Assembly (NCBI RefSeq): GCF_900110465.1
Contig: NZ_FODV01000022.1
Span: 1-64,000 of the forward strand
Length of the DNA stretch: 64,000 bases
Direction: 5' to 3'
From: Halogranum amylolyticum
GTDB taxonomy: Archaea > Halobacteriota > Halobacteria > Halobacteriales > Haloferacaceae
The translations under genes were made by a program, and so were the position numbers. Positions 16,752 through 25,325 of this stretch are shown here, one piece after another. The notes beneath the pieces were generated by a model, which saw nothing but the letters and a program-made list of their open reading frames with translations, was not told where the DNA came from and did not search any database. How positions within the stretch are numbered: position 1 is the first letter of the stretch; each line of letters opens with the position of its first letter.

Positions 16752-17069
16752 ATGACGTCCCCCAGAGAAGCAGGAACCGTAGCGAACTGCGACCACCCGA
16801 TCCCGCCGGGTATCGACGGGACCAGATCACTCGTGACATCCTCTCCCCTTCCGAACGACCCGAACGGCACGCCGGCAAACGGCCGCAGACGACCCGCTCC
16901 CGACAGTTTCCCCCATCCGGCGGCGGAGTACCGGGCCGAGATCACCGAGTACGACGATTCGCCGGACGAGTGTACCGTCTATCCGGCCGACGCAGAGGAG
17001 TGGGAGCTGATGACTCGCTGGATCACGGCCCGAGAGGGCTCCTACGTCGATCTCGAGGAGATGCGCTAA
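16752..17069 (+). CDS. DUF7511-like small protein
   Basis: 105 residues. The N-terminal half is proline/asparagine-rich and probably disordered. The conserved part is the last 45 residues: EYDDSPDECTVYPADAEEW, then a tryptophan-containing helix and EGSYVDLEEMR. The same C-terminal pattern (ATQWLSAERGSYVSLDEVR) occurs in the gene at 39222, so the two are paralogues. I recall this as DUF7511. Function unknown. Confidence 0.7.
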   Translation: MTSPREAGTVANCDHPIPPGIDGTRSLVTSSPLPNDPNGTPANGRRRPAPDSFPHPAAEYRAEITEYDDSPDECTVYPADAEEWELMTRWITAREGSYVDLEEMR

Positions 17070-17148
17070 CACGCTGCCGGATACGGCTGTGAGACGATCG
17101 ACGTCTCGACACGGAGCACTTTTTGTTCGACTACCTGACTCGACGGCC

Positions 17149-17400
17149 ATGCCCGCCGACAGTTCAGAACCCTCCGAAGAACTGGTGCGACGAGTCGTTC
17201 GCGACGAACTCTCCGACGCGGTCCATCACCTGCAGGTAACGATTTTCGGCGGGTTCGCGCTGTTCACCGGCATCCACGCGCTGCTCGGTGGGTTCTCGGC
17301 CGGTGGGGTCGGGGTCGCCGTCGGCGTCGTCGGTGCGGCCGTACTCGTCAGGCAGTTTCGGCTGCCCGCTCCCGGCGAACCCGGAGACGATCTGAACTAG
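17149..17400 (+). CDS. Small membrane protein
   Basis: 83 residues: an acidic amphipathic start (SSEPSEELVRRVVRDEL) and two hydrophobic helices, glycine-rich, between about residues 28 and 66. ATG 17149 follows a T-rich ACTTTTTGTTCG that may be its TATA region. It converges with rnhB, leaving one base between them. Confidence 0.7.
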   Translation: MPADSSEPSEELVRRVVRDELSDAVHHLQVTIFGGFALFTGIHALLGGFSAGGVGVAVGVVGAAVLVRQFRLPAPGEPGDDLN

Positions 17401-17401
17401 C

Positions 17402-18061
17402 TCAGAACTCCGCCAGCGACGACTGCTCGTTCGCCGCCAGCAGGTCCGCGCAGGTCGACCACGACCGGCGGGCGCACTCGGGCAGGTCGCCGGTGTCGGC
17501 GACGTACCGTTTCAGAAACTCGCGCGTCGTCGGATCGCTCGGGTAGCCGCTGCCGACGTCGCCGTACGCGGCGTACTCCTCGGCGATGGCCTCCACACGG
17601 CGGTCGCGCTCGACCTTCGCGACGATGCTGGCCGCGCCGACGACGTCGTGGCTCTCGTCCGCGCCGTGTTCGGAGACGACGTCGACGTCGACGCCCGCCG
17701 CCGCGACGCCCTCGCGGACCCGTCGCCCGAACCGCGCCTCGCTCACGTCGCCGGCGTCGACGACGACGGTGTCGCCGCCGCGGGCGACGGCGGCGACCGC
17801 CTCGACCTGCGCGGCGACCGTCAGCGAGTTCATGTCCGTCTCGGGGTCGTCGATGCGGTCCGTGGGTACGACACCGACGCCGACGGCGACGTCGTCGCGT
17901 GCCCGGAGGTCGACGACGACGGTTTCGCGTCGACCCGGCGAGACGCGCTTGGAGTCGTCGATGCCGTCGGGGAGTGTCGTCGGGTCCGCGCGCACCGCCG
18001 CCGCGACCATCGGCCCGAGGACGGGTCCCTTGCCCGCCTCGTCAGCGCCCACGCATGTCAT
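17402..18061 (-). CDS. rnhB: Ribonuclease HII
   Basis: 219 residues. The GADEAGKGP motif holds the catalytic Asp7 and Glu8, VVVDAGD and ESHDVVGAASIVAKVERD provide the others, and GSGYPSDP is the usual substrate loop. The enzyme removes ribonucleotides and RNA primers from DNA. I chose ATG 18061 (MTCVGADEAG) because the motif normally lies within the first ten residues. The longer frame adds only a glycine/serine leader. Confidence 0.93.
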   Translation of the reverse strand: MTCVGADEAGKGPVLGPMVAAAVRADPTTLPDGIDDSKRVSPGRRETVVVDLRARDDVAVGVGVVPTDRIDDPETDMNSLTVAAQVEAVAAVARGGDTVVVDAGDVSEARFGRRVREGVAAAGVDVDVVSEHGADESHDVVGAASIVAKVERDRRVEAIAEEYAAYGDVGSGYPSDPTTREFLKRYVADTGDLPECARRSWSTCADLLAANEQSSLAEF

Positions 18062-18170
18062 GCCCGGTGAGTCTCCGGGCGACGACAAAGCGGTTTTCCT
18101 CTCGGAACGTGGTCGGCACTCGGCGCTTGAGGACGAAAGAACAGTTGCATCCCCGTCGCCGACGGCGGTC

Positions 18171-18293
18171 TCAGGGCTTCGGCGTCACCGCCAGCCGCGG
18201 TTCGTCCATGGTAGTCTCGTCGGGGTCGGTCTCGGCGTCGTCCCAGTCGAGTTCCTCGCGCAGCGCCTCCCAATCGGCGTGGTTCTCACGCAT
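18171..18293 (-). CDS. Very small acidic protein (40 aa)
   Basis: From ATG 18293 the frame encodes 40 residues starting MRENHADWEALREELDWDD. The middle is rich in Asp/Glu/Thr and the end is LAVTPKP. One short amphipathic helix is likely, with a disordered tail. A TATA-like CTTTTATGA (complement of 18323-18331) sits 30-38 bases upstream, which fits leaderless transcription and makes this more than a chance ORF. No family recognised. Confidence 0.55.
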   Translation of the reverse strand: MRENHADWEALREELDWDDAETDPDETTMDEPRLAVTPKP

Positions 18294-18366
18294 TGACGTT
18301 CGACCTGGACGTGTCACGCACGTCATAAAAGCGTACTGATGGCGTACGCGTACTGGTGTCGGCTCG

Positions 18367-19653
18367 CTACTCGCCGTGGAAGAACGCCTCGTCCTCGAAC
18401 GACTCCTCCTCGCCCTCGACGGCGACGACGTCGAGCGCCGTCACGACGGCGTCGACGCCGAGGATACCCGCGAGACTGGGGTTCGTCCGCCCCTCGTCGC
18501 CGGAGACGAGTTCCTTGATGTAGAGCCCGCCCGCACCGTGGATGTCGACGGTGGCGTGCCGGGAGTCGTGGAGTTCGCCGGTCGCGCTGTAGACGTCACG
18601 CGTGCGCGTGAGGTTGGCGCGGCGATGGTCGACGCGGTTCGGCGTGTACTGTTCGACGGTCGCGCCGTCGAGTTCGGCGAGCGCCTCCGCCAGCCCCTCC
18701 TCGGTGACGTCGTCGCCGAACTCCACCTCCGCGCGATACGTCTTGTTCGCGTCGAGTTCCTTCACGCGCTCGACCATGTCGTAGGTGGCGAGGCGGAGCC
18801 CCTCGACCTCGACTTTCCCCTCGGCGAAGGCGTTGATGTCGCCCTCCAACTGCTCGACGTCGACGGTTCGGCGGCGGGGCTCTTTCACCTCGATGACGAA
18901 GGGACGACCCGTCCCGAGCATCAGCGCGTCGACGTCCTCGCGACCGGCACCGTGGAACAGCGCCTCGACGCCGTCCATCACGTCGCGGACGACGGGCGCG
19001 GTGAGCTGTTCGACGCTCTCGTCGTAGAGATAGCCCGAGCCACCACAGTAGTCACAGGGCTGTTTGCCCTGATAGCCGCTGCCGTTACACTCGCGGCAGG
19101 GCCACTCGGTCTGCGGGATGTCGCGTTCGAGCTTCCGGTAGCGACCGTAGACGAACGCCGAGTGGACACGCGTCTCGACGTCGTCGCCCTCGAGGTCGAG
19201 CGTGAACTGGACGTCCGGCCGGTCGAAGTCGACCTCCGTCCCGGTGAGTCGGCCGACTCGCTTGCCCACCTCGCGGTTGAACTCCGATTTGAACAGCTCG
19301 CCGGCGTCTTCGGGCAGTCCGGCCCCCTCCCGCAGGAGGAGTTCGTTCTCCTCGACGAGCGGCGGCGTCCGGGTCCCCACCTGGTACGTCGCGAACTCCA
19401 CGTCCTCGACGTTCTCTGCACAGCGTTCCGCCCACTCGTCGAACTCTGCGCAACGGCCTTCACAGACCCAGCAGTCGTCCGTGTCGACCGGTTCGAACGG
19501 TTCGTCGGCGTCGAGAGCGACCGCGACTCGAAGGCTGTGTCCGCGGTCGGCGTTCGTCAGTCCGAAACTCCGGTCGGCGAAGACGCGCCCCAGACAGGCG
19601 TCGCAGAGAGGACCGCTCTCGGCGAGTGCGCGGGTGTCGTCGAGGATACTCAT
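18367..19653 (-). CDS. pus10: tRNA pseudouridine(54/55) synthase Pus10
   Basis: 428 residues. An N-terminal THUMP-containing region carries two cysteine pairs (CDACLGR, CWVCEGRC). A DnaJ-like zinc loop (CRECNGSGYQ...CDYCGGSGY) is inserted before the catalytic domain, as in other haloarchaeal Pus10 proteins. The catalytic aspartate is in REDVDALMLGTGRPF. Pus10 makes pseudouridine at positions 54 and 55 of the tRNA T-loop in archaea. ATG 19653 (MSILDD) is preferred over an upstream in-frame start four codons earlier. Confidence 0.92.
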   Translation of the reverse strand: MSILDDTRALAESGPLCDACLGRVFADRSFGLTNADRGHSLRVAVALDADEPFEPVDTDDCWVCEGRCAEFDEWAERCAENVEDVEFATYQVGTRTPPLVEENELLLREGAGLPEDAGELFKSEFNREVGKRVGRLTGTEVDFDRPDVQFTLDLEGDDVETRVHSAFVYGRYRKLERDIPQTEWPCRECNGSGYQGKQPCDYCGGSGYLYDESVEQLTAPVVRDVMDGVEALFHGAGREDVDALMLGTGRPFVIEVKEPRRRTVDVEQLEGDINAFAEGKVEVEGLRLATYDMVERVKELDANKTYRAEVEFGDDVTEEGLAEALAELDGATVEQYTPNRVDHRRANLTRTRDVYSATGELHDSRHATVDIHGAGGLYIKELVSGDEGRTNPSLAGILGVDAVVTALDVVAVEGEEESFEDEAFFHGE

Positions 19654-19941
19654 ACGTGCTACCAACCGGAGCAGCGGTAACTGTCTTACCGTTCGCGTTC
19701 GGGTTCAGTGTGCCACGGTGCCGCTCTCGCCGACCGGGTTCGCGCTGTTCGACCGTCGTCGTCGACGGGCCCGCTCGACTTTATTCGAGGTCCGTCTCGT
19801 CTCGTATCAACGGGGCTAACAATCGTGTAAGATTCCAGAGTTGAGAGGGCGTCTCACCCGTGACGCGTGTTATCGAGGGTTCGAGAATATTCATGTACAC
19901 GGGGCAATTACGTTGGTTCCCTGACTGGGATACACGATACG

Positions 19942-20985
19942 ATGAAATCTATACGGAATCTGACTAAACACCGTGATGCACTGCTGTTCGTCGCGCTTGC
20001 GTTCGTCTGGGGTACCTCCTTCATGGCCATCAAATCCGGTCTCGCGGAACTCCCTCCGATCCTCTTTGCGGCGCTTCGCTACGACGTCGCCGGCCTGCTG
20101 CTCTTCGCCGTCGCGCTGTCGCGAACCGACCGCTGGTTCCCGCGCGGACGTGACGAGTGGACACTCGTCGGCGTCGGCGGCGTCCTCGTCATCGGCCTGC
20201 ACTTCGGCCTGCTTTTCACCGGCCAACAGTACGTGACGAGCGCAACCGGCGCGATCATCATGAGTACCACGCCGATGTTGACACCGCTGTTCGCGTGGTT
20301 CCTGCTGCCGGACGAGCGGATCGGTCTCCCCGGGATGCTGGGCGTGCTGTTCGGCCTCGCGGGCGTGGTCGTCGTCGCTAACCCCGACCCCACAGCCCTG
20401 GGCGGACAGTTCGCCGGCGTCGCGCTCATGTTCCTCTCGGCTGCGAGCTTCGCGTTCGGAGCGGTTCTGACCGATCGACTCCCGGCGCGACTCCCGCTGT
20501 CGACGGCACAGGCGTGGATGATGCTGACCGGTGCCGGGCTCCTGCACGTCCTGCACGTCGCGCTCAGTGAGCCGTCGATCGCCACCGTCCAGTGGTCGGG
20601 AGACGTCCTCCTCTCGCTCGCGTATCTCGGAGTCGCCGCCGGTGCGGGTGGGTTCCTCGTCTACTTCCACCTGCTCGACCGTCTCGGCCCGACCGAGATC
20701 AGCCTCGTCAACTACGCGGTACCGGTGTTCGCCGCGCTGGCGGGGTGGGCGCTGCTCGGCGAGTCGATCACCACCGCCACCGTCGGCGGGTTCGCGCTCA
20801 TCTGCTCCGGGTTCGCCCTGATGAAGTGGGACGCCGTCTTCCCCCGCGTGGTCCGACTACAGGCTCGATTCGGCCGTGGGTTCCTCCCGGAGAACGTCTA
20901 TCTCCCCGACTCCCCGGCACAGACGCGGACCGAGAGCCACACGCAGAGCCAGTCGACCGGCCACGCCTACCCCGGCGACGACTGA
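19942..20985 (+). CDS. DMT-superfamily (EamA) transporter
   Basis: 347 residues with ten predicted helices in two EamA halves. AFVWGTSFMAIK opens the first half, and LVNYAVPVFAALAGWALLGESIT is the second-half signature. A polar tail of about 45 residues (TRTESHTQSQS) is extra to the family. EamA exporters move metabolites such as amino acids, and the substrate is unknown. ATG 19942 follows a basic MKSIRNLTKH n-region. The 288 bases upstream hold only promoter-like AT-rich patches (for example around 19810-19830 and 19890-19900). Confidence 0.85.
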   Translation: MKSIRNLTKHRDALLFVALAFVWGTSFMAIKSGLAELPPILFAALRYDVAGLLLFAVALSRTDRWFPRGRDEWTLVGVGGVLVIGLHFGLLFTGQQYVTSATGAIIMSTTPMLTPLFAWFLLPDERIGLPGMLGVLFGLAGVVVVANPDPTALGGQFAGVALMFLSAASFAFGAVLTDRLPARLPLSTAQAWMMLTGAGLLHVLHVALSEPSIATVQWSGDVLLSLAYLGVAAGAGGFLVYFHLLDRLGPTEISLVNYAVPVFAALAGWALLGESITTATVGGFALICSGFALMKWDAVFPRVVRLQARFGRGFLPENVYLPDSPAQTRTESHTQSQSTGHAYPGDD

Positions 20986-20986
20986 G

Positions 20987-21511
20987 CTACATCAGTCCGA
21001 TTTCTCCGAGCACCCACACGGCGAAGAGCGTCGACGCCGCGCCGAGTGCGAGCAGGAAGCCGAACAGACAGCCCGTCGCGACGAGCAGGAACCGACGGTC
21101 CGCGGCCCCGCCCTCGGGGTCGACGCGGCGCGCCTCCGCCAGTCGGACGTTGCGTGCGTTGGCCTTCCAGACCGCGTCGAACACGTCACCGACGACGGGC
21201 AGCGACCCGACGGTGGCGTCGACGACGAGATTGAACAACATCCGCAGCAGCGTCTCTCGCGGCACACCGAGATACGCTGCCTCGACGACGATGTACGCTG
21301 CGAGCACCGCTCCCGGCGCGTCGCCGACGACGGGGAGGAGGCCGAGAAGCGGGTCGAGCCCGATCCGGTAGTTCGTCCCCGGCACTCGGACGGCGTTGTC
21401 GAGGAGATGGCTCAGCCCGTGCAGTCGGTCGAGTGTCTCTCGAACCTCCGCCTCGTCGAGGTTCTCGGCTGGCGGGAGCCACGACGACTCTCCGGACGAC
21501 TGTTCGCTCAC
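20987..21511 (-). CDS. DUF4112 family membrane protein
   Basis: 174 residues from GTG 21511. The DUF4112 core is clear: NYRIGLDPLLGLLPVVGDAPG, then a near repeat GSLPVVGDVFDAVWKANARN, each followed by a hydrophobic stretch, and a C-terminal helix. Function unknown. The frame is open up to an ATG at 21619, but a TATA box for the divergent gene occupies 21621-21629, and the GTG start gives the usual family length. Confidence 0.8.
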   Translation of the reverse strand: MSEQSSGESSWLPPAENLDEAEVRETLDRLHGLSHLLDNAVRVPGTNYRIGLDPLLGLLPVVGDAPGAVLAAYIVVEAAYLGVPRETLLRMLFNLVVDATVGSLPVVGDVFDAVWKANARNVRLAEARRVDPEGGAADRRFLLVATGCLFGFLLALGAASTLFAVWVLGEIGLM

Positions 21512-21620
21512 ACGACTCAGAGGATGGGGATCGTCTTCAGTCTCGCGGCGACCAGTGTCGCTCGACAGGGAGCACTCTTGCAGCGAGCACTGCCGTTCGA
21601 CTCGAAACGATCCCTCCATG

Positions 21621-21629
21621 ATTTATATG
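21621..21629 (+). promoter_or_regulatory. TATA box of the M48 protease gene
   Basis: ATTTATATG lies 24-32 bases before ATG 21653, which places transcription start at or next to the start codon (leaderless mRNA). Confidence 0.55.
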
Positions 21630-21652
21630 ACCTAGCCACTGACTCCAGCGCG

Positions 21653-22702
21653 ATGTCGCTCCGCCCGGACTACCGACTCCGCGTGCGACTCGCCGGAGCG
21701 GTCCTCGTCGTCCTTGGGTTCGACGCAGCTCTCGTCTTGCTCCCCTCGTGGCTCGCCTCGCTCGCTTTCGAGAGCGTGACCGTCTCGGATGCGCTCCTCG
21801 CGACGGCTGTCGGAACACCGTTTATCGTCCTCCTGCAGGCCGCGTACGCCTACCATCGAACGCTCGGGTCAGTCTCGCCACGCGTCGTCACGGCGACCGA
21901 ACACCCCGATCTCCACACCCTTCTCGACCGACTTTGCCAGCAGGCGAACGCCCCCAAACCCCGACTCGCGGTGGCCGACTCGCCGGTTCCGAACAGCGTC
22001 GTCGCCGGACGACCGGGCGAACCCGCTATCGTCTTCACGACTGCGCTCGTCGACGCGCTCGACGACGAGGAACTCGCCGCCGTCCTCGCACACGAACTGG
22101 CCCACGTGGTAAACCGCGACCGGTTGGCGGTGGTGTTCGCGGCGGCACCCGCAATCGTCGCACACCGGTACCTCGTCTGGCAGTCCGAGCGACTGAGTCG
22201 GGACGTCGACCGAACGGACGAACGAGGGTTCGTCGGTCTCGGCGAGAACAACTTCCTGAGTGCTCTCGTCGGCATCGCCGTCGGACTCGTCTTCGGCGTC
22301 GTCAGCGAGGCGGTCTTCCGCCTCTTCGCCGTCCAGCGGGAGTACGGCGCCGACCGTGCGGCGGCACGACTCACCGGGAACCCGGCGGCGTTGGCGAGCG
22401 CACTCGCGACGCTCGACGACCGAGCACGGGCGATTCCGTCGCGTGACCTCCGTGCACACGACAGTAGCGTGAAGGCGGTGTCGTTCCTGCCGTACCCGTT
22501 CGAACACCGCGAGCGCGAGACGGTCGACTCGAACGCCGACATCGACTGGACCGACCCGGCGGCCGTCGAGGCGATGTACGAAGAGCAGCCGCTGAGGCGA
22601 CGAAACGAGTCGACAGAAGCGGGTGAAGAACCGATTCCGTTTCCGGTGCGGTCGCATCCGCGAACCCGCCGTCGCATCGAGCGACTGCGGGCGACGACCT
22701 GA
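21653..22702 (+). CDS. M48 family (HtpX-like) membrane zinc protease
   Basis: 349 residues. Two N-terminal helices, then the protease domain with HELAH at residues 147-151 and the third ligand in AVQREYGADRAAARL. Another membrane hairpin lies between them. A long charged C-terminal region follows (about residues 265-349). HtpX-type proteases degrade misfolded membrane proteins. The active residues are all present. Confidence 0.9.
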   Translation: MSLRPDYRLRVRLAGAVLVVLGFDAALVLLPSWLASLAFESVTVSDALLATAVGTPFIVLLQAAYAYHRTLGSVSPRVVTATEHPDLHTLLDRLCQQANAPKPRLAVADSPVPNSVVAGRPGEPAIVFTTALVDALDDEELAAVLAHELAHVVNRDRLAVVFAAAPAIVAHRYLVWQSERLSRDVDRTDERGFVGLGENNFLSALVGIAVGLVFGVVSEAVFRLFAVQREYGADRAAARLTGNPAALASALATLDDRARAIPSRDLRAHDSSVKAVSFLPYPFEHRERETVDSNADIDWTDPAAVEAMYEEQPLRRRNESTEAGEEPIPFPVRSHPRTRRRIERLRATT

Positions 22703-22746
22703 ACCGGTCGAACGGCGGTGGTCGCCGTGCGGTTGCGTTGGTCTGT

Positions 22747-22974
22747 TCAACCGCGCGCCGGCCAGTGTCGTTCGACCAGTTCGGTCTCACGGCGGAGGCC
22801 GACGAGTGCGACGGCTGCGACCACGGCGAGGAGGGCCGAGAGCAGCGGGTAGGCGACCGCGAACACGGCGGCAGGCGCGACGAGGACGAGCGCCAGCGAG
22901 ACGAGCGCCGGGGGTGCGGGTCGGTGGTCGTAGGGTCGTGCGTTGTCGTGTCGGGCGACGCGATGTCGTTTCAT
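22747..22974 (-). CDS. Small membrane protein
   Basis: 75 residues: a basic N-terminus (MKRHRVARHDNARPYDHRP), then two alanine/leucine/valine-rich helices between about residues 23 and 59. Family not recognised. It converges with the M48 gene. Confidence 0.65.
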   Translation of the reverse strand: MKRHRVARHDNARPYDHRPAPPALVSLALVLVAPAAVFAVAYPLLSALLAVVAAVALVGLRRETELVERHWPARG

Positions 22975-23089
22975 TGGGGACTGTGAGTTCGGATGTAGTC
23001 GTCGAGCGGTTCGGAGGGCCGACGAGTGTCGCGGGATGGGAGAGCCGAAACTCGCGTCACCGACGATGGCGGACGGACACGGCGATCCG

Positions 23090-23401
23090 TCAGCCGACGC
23101 CGGTGTGCGAGTCGACGGTCGCGACGGCGCGCTTGATACCGAAGCCGTCTGCGAGCTGTGCCGCGACGCTCTCGTCGTCGGGAGCGTCCGGACGGAGGCG
23201 GAGCGTCGTCTCCACCTCCACGGTGAGGTCGTTCAACCCCGGCTGGAGGCCGCGGATGTCGACCGTCTCGATCGCCTGGACGCCGTCGATCTTGCGGAGA
23301 CGGTCGCGGACGCCGTCGTGGAGGTCGCCGCGGGCGTGCCGCGACACCAGGACGGTCAGTTCGGCGCGAACCGTCACGTCGGGTCTCTTCTGGACTGACA
23401 T
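23090..23401 (-). CDS. Conserved hypothetical protein
   Basis: 103 residues from ATG 23401. Soluble alpha/beta pattern: VRAELTVLVS strand, an amphipathic helix (GDLHDGVRDRLRKIDGV), then strands AIETVDIRG and LTVEVETTLRL. The layout resembles a small ferredoxin-like fold. I cannot name a family. Confidence 0.6.
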   Translation of the reverse strand: MSVQKRPDVTVRAELTVLVSRHARGDLHDGVRDRLRKIDGVQAIETVDIRGLQPGLNDLTVEVETTLRLRPDAPDDESVAAQLADGFGIKRAVATVDSHTGVG

Positions 23402-23712
23402 GAGGCCCCTGTCGCGGTTCGAACGCGACGCGCCGCGAGGACGCGCTCCACGGGCAGTACCCGCAGGGGTAGCGATGCCTCTCACTGGTCGGGTGGCGGT
23501 CGCGTCGACGGACCGACGCTGCCGTCGGTCGGGGTCGCCAGCGGACGAGGCTAGACGTCCCGGTCGAGTCGACCACCGGTGACAGTCCAGCGACTGTCGT
23601 CGATGTGAGGATGCGGCGGAGAAGGGTGGACCCGCTTCGGGTCGACCGATAGCGTCGGCCCTGCTCTCCGAGAGGGTTCAGAGAAGCGGACCGACGACCG
23701 CCGCGTCCTGCG
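23402..23712. other. 311-base stretch without a recognised gene
   Basis: Only low-quality frames rich in arginine and serine are found on either strand. The side next to 23401 should contain the promoter of the leftward gene there. I see no tRNA or repeat. Confidence 0.5.
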
Positions 23713-23850
23713 TTACGCGACGACGAGGTCGAACCGAGTGCGCGGGTGAGAGTCCACGCCGACCCCTCCGTCGCAGTTCGTGCGACGAATCTTCCCGACG
23801 GTCTCGCCATAGCGGGCAAGCGTCGGGATGGTGTGGGTCGGAGTGGTCAT
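23713..23850 (-). CDS. Small protein (45 aa) divergent from the pst operon
   Basis: MTTPTHTIPTLARYGETVG begins the product, followed by KIRRTNCDGGVGVDSHPRTR and FDLVVA. No membrane segment, one cysteine. A TATA-like TTTATAG (complement of 23915-23922) lies about 65-72 bases before the ATG, and two short inverted repeats (23855-23874 and 23878-23892) lie in the leader. Family not recognised. The gene is read away from pstS. Confidence 0.5.
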   Translation of the reverse strand: MTTPTHTIPTLARYGETVGKIRRTNCDGGVGVDSHPRTRFDLVVA

Positions 23851-23914
23851 GGGAGTCACCTCACGCGGCGTGACTGCCACGCGATTGGCGTGTTTGACAC
23901 GATTGTTCCCAACA

Positions 23915-24107
23915 CTATAAACGTTGTTCTGGTGTGACACGTCGTATCAATGTATGTTAACACGACCCACAGAACTGATTGCCAGCTACTGAGAGCTATA
24001 TACCGACCAGACGCACGACTGACGAGTATGGATTCTATATTTGCATCAGGACTGCCGTATACTGGTATTAGAAGTCCTCTTACGTGCGAACTCTACATCT
24101 ACTGGTG
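23915..24107. promoter_or_regulatory. Promoter region between the 45-aa gene and pstS
   Basis: This AT-rich region holds several TATA-like elements (TATAAACG 23916-23923, CTATATACC near 23997, CTATATTTG near 24032, GTATACTGGTATTAG near 24056-24070). TGACACG occurs twice, at about 23894 and 23935. Phosphate-responsive control would be expected for pst genes, but I cannot identify a known operator. Confidence 0.4.
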
Positions 24108-25265
24108 ATGACGCGTGACTCAGAGCGGCAGACCACCTCGGCATCGCGGCGCAAGTTCCTCGTTGCATCCGGCGCAGCCGGCGTCGCTGCGCTCGCCGGT
24201 TGTTCCGGCAACAGCGGAACGAGCGGTAACGGCAGTTCCACTGACGCCGGCTCCGGCGAACAGGCCGCGAGCGGTGAGACGGAGACCCAAAGCGAGAGCG
24301 CCGGGTCGACCCAGCCGCTGACGGCCGACGGCTCCTCGACGGTGTTCCCCATCACCAACACCGGTGCGAGCTACTGGAACTCGAACCCCGAGCCGGGCGA
24401 CGAGGACTACTGGCCGAAGAAGTGGGCCTCCGAGACGTACGACACGGACAAGCGACTCGCCGACTACTTCGCCGGTCTGTACGGTTACGAGGCGACGGGT
24501 GAGCGGAGTAACCCGCCGTACCTCGTAAACGTCGCGCTCAGCCACTCCGGAACCGGCATCGAAGGCGTGATGGACGGTCGCGTCGACATCGGCGACGCCA
24601 GCGCCTCGGCCGAGGCCGAACTCAGCGGCAAGGACGTCTCCCAGTCGGAACTCGACAAGTTCGTCGACCACGTCGTCGGCGTCGACGGACAGCCCATCGT
24701 CGCCTCGAAAGAGATCGTCGACGCTGGCGTCGAACAGATCACCCTCGACCAGCTGAAGCAGATCTACAAGGGCGAACTCACGAACTGGAGTGCCGTCGGC
24801 GGTCCGGACAAAGAGATCCTCGCACTCGGTCGCGCCGAAGGCTCCGGGACGGACACCGCGTTCCGGAGCAACGTCTACGGCGACCCCGAGGCTTCCATCA
24901 GCCCGGACCAGCGCTACGGGAAGAACCAGCAGCTCCAGCAGGCCGTCTCGCAGGCCGACAACGCCATCGCCTACATCGCACTGGCGTTCGTCCAGCCCGA
25001 CGGCCAGGTGCCCCCGATCGGTCTCGAAATCGACGGCACGCTATACACGTACGGCAAGAACCTCGGCTCGAAGGAGTACCCGCTCTCGCGTGACCTCCAC
25101 GCCTACACGTGGGAAGACACGTCGAAGCAGGAGGCCGCGTTCCTCAACTTCGTTCTCAGTGACTTCGGACAGAAGAACTTCGTCGAAGCGAACAACTACT
25201 TCAAGCTCCCCGAGGAGCGCCTGAAGAAGCAGCGCGAGAAGGTCAAGCCCGGCAACTACAACTGA
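24108..25265 (+). CDS. pstS: Phosphate ABC transporter, substrate-binding lipoprotein
   Basis: 385 residues. Tat motif SRRKFLVASG and lipobox LAGC give a membrane-anchored lipoprotein, followed by a Ser/Gly/Thr linker. The PBP domain starts TADGSSTVFPITNT, the family phosphate-loop motif, and later has GRAEGSGTDTAFRS, the second phosphate contact. It captures phosphate outside the cell for PstCAB. ATG 24108 is chosen because it gives a normal Tat n-region. First gene of a five-gene operon. Confidence 0.93.
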   Translation: MTRDSERQTTSASRRKFLVASGAAGVAALAGCSGNSGTSGNGSSTDAGSGEQAASGETETQSESAGSTQPLTADGSSTVFPITNTGASYWNSNPEPGDEDYWPKKWASETYDTDKRLADYFAGLYGYEATGERSNPPYLVNVALSHSGTGIEGVMDGRVDIGDASASAEAELSGKDVSQSELDKFVDHVVGVDGQPIVASKEIVDAGVEQITLDQLKQIYKGELTNWSAVGGPDKEILALGRAEGSGTDTAFRSNVYGDPEASISPDQRYGKNQQLQQAVSQADNAIAYIALAFVQPDGQVPPIGLEIDGTLYTYGKNLGSKEYPLSRDLHAYTWEDTSKQEAAFLNFVLSDFGQKNFVEANNYFKLPEERLKKQREKVKPGNYN

Positions 25266-25325
25266 TCGCGGCGACCGTCGTTCGCGTTTCGACCACCACG
25301 ATTACTTTCCATCACGTTCCTAACA

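Noticed and set aside
20876..21652. Upstream in-frame extension of the M48 protease
   Set aside because: The added 259 residues are antisense to the DUF4112 gene, and a TATA box sits just before ATG 21653.
23411..23428. GTCGCGGTTCGAACGCGAC, resembling a tRNA T-arm
   Set aside because: The loop would not have TTCRA in register with a G53-C61 pair, and no acceptor, D or anticodon arm can be built around it.
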